Assembly: GCA_020434375.1 (NCBI GenBank)
Contig: JAGRAY010000070.1
Location: 1-8,606 of the forward strand
DNA length: 8,606 bases
Source of the DNA: Bdellovibrionales bacterium
GTDB lineage: Bacteria; Bdellovibrionota_G; JALEGL01; JAGRAY01
Direction of reading: 5' to 3'
The translations under genes and the position numbers were made by a program. This document shows positions 6,737-8,606 of this stretch, piece by piece. How positions within the stretch are numbered: the first letter of the stretch is position 1; each line of letters begins with the position of its first letter. The notes under the pieces were generated by a model. The model saw only the letters and a program-made list of their open reading frames with translations, did no database searches and was not told where the DNA came from.

Positions 6737-6824
6737 TAGCCCCGCCCCTCAAACGTTTCGCGGTTGGAAACTTCTCCAAAAGTACTCCGGTATCATCTGG
6801 GAGGGGCTACTTCGGCCAGCGAAG
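6737..6824. repeat. 73-nt stem-closed domain abutting a 15-nt hairpin
   Basis: TAGCCCC (6737-6743) pairs with GGGGCTA (6803-6809), and after one mismatch CCC (6745-6747) pairs with GGG (6799-6801). Inside, GTTTC/GAAAC (6755-6759 with 6767-6771) competes with TTGGA/TCCAA (6764-6768 with 6775-6779). Directly after it CTTCG/CGAAG (6810-6814 with 6820-6824) closes the loop GCCAG. The seven-pair closing stem mimics a tRNA acceptor, but there is no T-arm or anticodon arm. Confidence 0.6.
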
Positions 6825-6828
6825 CTGC

Positions 6829-6872
6829 AAAAATAAATACAACCGGACATGTGCACGGAGAGATTTATTTTT
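6829..6872. repeat. 10-bp A/T inverted repeat before the MarC-family gene
   Basis: AAAAATAAAT (6829-6838) and ATTTATTTTT (6863-6872) are perfect inverted copies 24 bases apart; CCG (6843-6845) and CGG (6856-6858) can pair inside, around the palindrome GTGCAC. The repeat ends 23 bases before the start codon at 6896. It is A/T-only in the stem, so it is not a classical terminator. It could be a binding site or leader hairpin. Confidence 0.5.
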
Positions 6873-6895
6873 AAAATCATGATATCAAAATAAAA

Positions 6896-7501
6896 ATGTC
6901 AGAGTTTTTCACGCAGTTTGCGCTGGTTTTTGTTCCCATTCTTGTGGCAATTGATCCGATAGGAATATCCCCAATCTACGTATCTCTCACAGAAGGTCTT
7001 CCAAAACCGTATCAAAAAAAAGTTTTGGATCAGGCTATTTTGACGGCAGCGCTCATCGGAATCATTTTTATTTTTTTAGGCTCGAAGGTTTTCCAATTTT
7101 TTGGCATTACAGTGCCTGATTTCATGGTTGCGGGTGGACTAATCTTATTGGTTCTTGGCGTTACCGATCTATTGTTTCCTGAAAAGACCAGCCAGAAACC
7201 TGCCGATTCACTCGGAATTGTGCCACTCGGAATACCACTTATTATAGGGCCGGCCACCATGACAACACTTATTGTGAACATGGAATCCATTGGCACATGG
7301 ATAACGCTATTCGCGTTTCTCTCAAATATCGTTTTAGCTTACATCGTTTTTAGACTGTCACGAAAAATCATGATGGTTCTAGGTAAAAATGGCTCACAGG
7401 CGGTTTCAAAAATTGCTAGTTTATTTTTAGCAGGCATTGGCGTAATGATCATGCGACAGGGATTTATTGGAATCTACAAAGATTTTATTTTGTCGAAGTA
7501 G
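6896..7501 (+). CDS. MarC-family integral membrane protein
   Basis: A 201-aa inner-membrane protein of the MarC/YchE (UPF0056) family, with six hydrophobic segments and the expected length. The N-terminal FVPILVAIDPIGISPIYVSLT (about 12-32) corresponds to the family's conserved DP(I/L)G segment, and PLGIPLIIGPATMTTLIV (about 110-127) to its second conserved PL..P...GP block with the usual Gly-Pro and Thr. The C-terminus ends in a sixth hydrophobic helix (about 169-195). The cellular function of this family is not established; the old link to multiple antibiotic resistance did not hold. The ATG at 6896 sits at the expected distance from the DPIG motif. No Shine-Dalgarno is visible in the AT-rich sequence before it. 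It lies downstream of the structured 6503-6895 region, and its last 17 bp overlap the convergent glycosyltransferase gene. Confidence 0.93.
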   Translation: MSEFFTQFALVFVPILVAIDPIGISPIYVSLTEGLPKPYQKKVLDQAILTAALIGIIFIFLGSKVFQFFGITVPDFMVAGGLILLVLGVTDLLFPEKTSQKPADSLGIVPLGIPLIIGPATMTTLIVNMESIGTWITLFAFLSNIVLAYIVFRLSRKIMMVLGKNGSQAVSKIASLFLAGIGVMIMRQGFIGIYKDFILSK

Positions 7502-8216
7502 TTTTTATCATCTTCCAGCGCAACAAAAAAAGATCATAAAATGTTTTGAAAATACGCCCTGGTGTAACTGCCTTCGACTCTCCGGCAATTCTCGGTGAAA
7601 CCGAAATATACGCGGTTTTGTAGCGATAACCCGCTTTTTTAATACGAATAGGAATTTCCAAATTTAACAAAAAGCTGTTTGAAACCCACGAGAATAAATT
7701 GAGAATCGACCTTCGTACCAAATAATTCCCCTGAGTTCTTGCACGACTCCCAACAATTAAAACCGTTAAAACTCTAAGACCCATTGAAATGGTTTTTCGA
7801 AACCAACCGCCTGCTGCATTGTCATAGAGCGTTGTGACGACATCCGCATCTTCACAGGTGCGAAGCAATTTGGAAATTTCGCGCGGTTTGATCTGTCCGT
7901 CGGCCGGCAGCATCGTGACCCAATCTTTTTGTGCGAGCTTATACCCAAGCTTAAGAGCTGCACCCATTCCAGAATTAACCTCAAGTCTTTCACAACGAAT
8001 TCTCGACTCTTGCTTGCAAAGATCTTTTGCAATTTCATACGTTTGATCAAGAGAACCATCATCCACAATAATTATTTCCCAATCTGAAACATTCGCTTCG
8101 AGATATTCACAAATCTCTATTAAAACATCTTTAAGACATGCTTCTTCGTTATATGCCGCAACCACCACGCTTAACGACAAATTAAACGTCTTCTCTTGCG
8201 TAGAACCAAGCTTCAT
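7485..8216 (-). CDS. Family 2 glycosyltransferase (polyprenyl-phosphate type)
   Basis: A 243-aa GT-A fold enzyme. Visible motifs are SVVVAAYNEEACL (16-28) at the first strand, EIIIVDDGSLDQT (47-59) with the nucleotide-sugar binding Asp pair, NSGMGAALKLGY (81-92), LPADGQIKPREI (103-114), where the DXD-type metal site reads P-A-D as in many DPM1-like members, and SFLLNLEIPIRIKKAGYR (181-198), the acceptor-side ED-type region. There is no C-terminal membrane anchor pair, so it is the short soluble form. Likely role: transfer of a sugar from a nucleotide sugar to a polyprenyl phosphate or lipid acceptor for surface glycans; donor and acceptor cannot be read. The ATG at 8216 has GGGA eight bases upstream. 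It starts 14 bp from a divergent acyltransferase, so the two likely share a regulatory zone inside each other's 5' coding sequence. Confidence 0.9.
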   Translation of the reverse strand: MKLGSTQEKTFNLSLSVVVAAYNEEACLKDVLIEICEYLEANVSDWEIIIVDDGSLDQTYEIAKDLCKQESRIRCERLEVNSGMGAALKLGYKLAQKDWVTMLPADGQIKPREISKLLRTCEDADVVTTLYDNAAGGWFRKTISMGLRVLTVLIVGSRARTQGNYLVRRSILNLFSWVSNSFLLNLEIPIRIKKAGYRYKTAYISVSPRIAGESKAVTPGRIFKTFYDLFLLRWKMIKTTSTK

Positions 8217-8230
8217 GATTTGATTCCCAG

Positions 8231-8606
8231 GTGAGACAATTTAAGTCCCATGGAAGTGGTAACTTTACGATCGATCAAATCGCCATGCTCGGCTCTAATG
8301 TTATTTTTGAAAAAGACATTTGTATATGGCATCCCGAAACGGTTTCTATTGGAAACAATGTTTATATCGGTCATCGTACCATGCTCAAAGGACACCCCAA
8401 AGGAAAACTCAGCATCGCGAACAATGTTTGGATTGGCCAAAACGTATTTATTCATTCTGCAGGCTCCGTTGATATCCAAAGTGATGTAGGTATTGGTCCG
8501 TCGGTTCAAATTCTAACCTCGTCTCATCAAATTACACCAAGAACCGAATTACTTCTGAACTCACCTTTAGAATTTGAAGCAGTTTGCATCGAAACTGGCG
8601 CAGATA
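8231..8606 (+). CDS. Left-handed beta-helix (hexapeptide) acyltransferase, N-terminal part, runs off the window
   Basis: From GTG at 8231 the frame is open to the window end (125 residues). It reads IWHPETVSIGNNVYIGHRTMLKG, then KLSIANNVWIGQNVFIHS and SVDIQSDVGIGPSVQILTSSHQ: successive hexapeptide turns with I/V at every sixth position, followed by the TSSHQ-type active-site His loop of WbbJ/maltose O-acetyltransferase-like enzymes (COG0110 type). These transfer an acetyl or other acyl group to sugars or sugar nucleotides. The in-frame stop TGA at 8216-8218 limits the start; GTG 8231 is the first start codon, an ATG at 8285 would cut into the first turns, and no Shine-Dalgarno is evident. With the neighbouring glycosyltransferase it suggests a polysaccharide locus continuing to the right. 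A 98-codon minus-strand frame over the same bases (8213-8509) is its shadow. Confidence 0.88.
   Translation, partial: MRQFKSHGSGNFTIDQIAMLGSNVIFEKDICIWHPETVSIGNNVYIGHRTMLKGHPKGKLSIANNVWIGQNVFIHSAGSVDIQSDVGIGPSVQILTSSHQITPRTELLLNSPLEFEAVCIETGAD

Larger units (their letters stand above)
6503..6895. other. GC-rich, hairpin-dense intergenic region; candidate structured RNA or MITE-like insert
   Basis: About 390 bp without a credible gene. By hand count 6521-6830 is about 52% GC, against about 40% in neighbouring genes and clearly AT-rich ends. It holds successive inverted repeats listed separately. An 83-codon minus-strand reading frame (6443-6694) runs through the long hairpin and looks like a by-product of it. 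I looked for marks of tmRNA (T-loop, CCA), RNase P (GAAAGTCC), SRP RNA, 6S RNA, group I/II introns and the common riboswitches, and found none convincing. If transcribed on the plus strand it would be the leader of the MarC-family gene or an independent RNA ending before it. Strand and boundaries are unknown. Confidence 0.4.

Noticed and set aside
6737..6809. tRNA-like 73-nt element with a seven-pair closing stem
   Set aside because: No T-arm with TTCRA loop, no D-arm, no anticodon arm and no CCA at the right place.
6879..6893. Tiny upstream ORF ATGATATCAAAATAA ending 2 bases before the MarC-family ATG
   Set aside because: Four codons, no ribosome site, in an A/T-rich leader where ATG and TAA arise easily; not enough to call a regulatory uORF.
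8213..8509. 98-codon minus-strand frame at the right edge
   Set aside because: Antisense shadow of the hexapeptide acyltransferase, whose repeat pattern is unmistakable on the plus strand.
1..8606. CRISPR array, prophage, defence system or rRNA/tRNA
   Set aside because: No regularly spaced repeats, no phage or nuclease/effector genes, and no tRNA or rRNA signatures were seen on either strand.

Overview
The window is a compact bacterial chromosome segment of moderate-to-low GC (about 40% in the genes I hand-sampled). It looks like ordinary housekeeping and envelope gene content. The Ppx/GppA family, a pyrF-pyrE pair, a prokaryotic OPT transporter, an SfcA-type malic enzyme, a MarC-family membrane protein and polysaccharide-type enzymes fit a Gram-negative, proteobacteria-like organism. 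A deltaproteobacterial or Bdellovibrionota-type lineage is a guess from gene style, not something the sequence proves.

Layout. The left edge holds the C-terminal part of a Ppx/GppA phosphatase on the plus strand, running off the window. Converging on it, and overlapping it by 11 bp, is a minus-strand operon that reads OPT transporter, then pyrF, then pyrE. Gaps are 6 bp (OPT/pyrF) and a 17-bp overlap (pyrF/pyrE). Across a 63-bp divergent spacer, an NAD-type malic enzyme is read on the plus strand. A 267-bp gap follows, with no convincing gene (one 34-codon ORF). Next comes a minus-strand hypothetical protein of 241 aa with a basic segment and a probable C-terminal helix-hairpin-helix. Its promoter has a perfect TTGACA box overlapped by two 20-bp tandem, palindrome-bearing repeats.

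The most unusual stretch is 6503-6895. It is about 52% GC between AT-rich flanks, has no credible protein, and is packed with inverted repeats: an 85-nt nested hairpin, a 9-bp hairpin, a 73-nt stem-closed domain directly abutting another hairpin, and a 10-bp A/T inverted repeat just before the marC-like gene. It could be an undescribed structured RNA, a leader of the marC-like gene, or a MITE-like insertion. I cannot assign it to a known RNA family.

The right end has the MarC-family gene (plus), a family 2 glycosyltransferase (minus, overlapping the marC-like gene tail to tail by 17 bp) and, only 14 bp from the glycosyltransferase start, a divergent left-handed beta-helix acyltransferase that runs off the window. 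The last two suggest the edge of a surface-polysaccharide locus.

Functional links: pyrF and pyrE encode the last two steps of UMP synthesis and are translationally linked. The OPT transporter at the head of the operon may supply peptides or metal chelates; its coupling to pyrimidine synthesis is by position only. I see no phage genes, complete transposon, CRISPR array, rRNA or tRNA.
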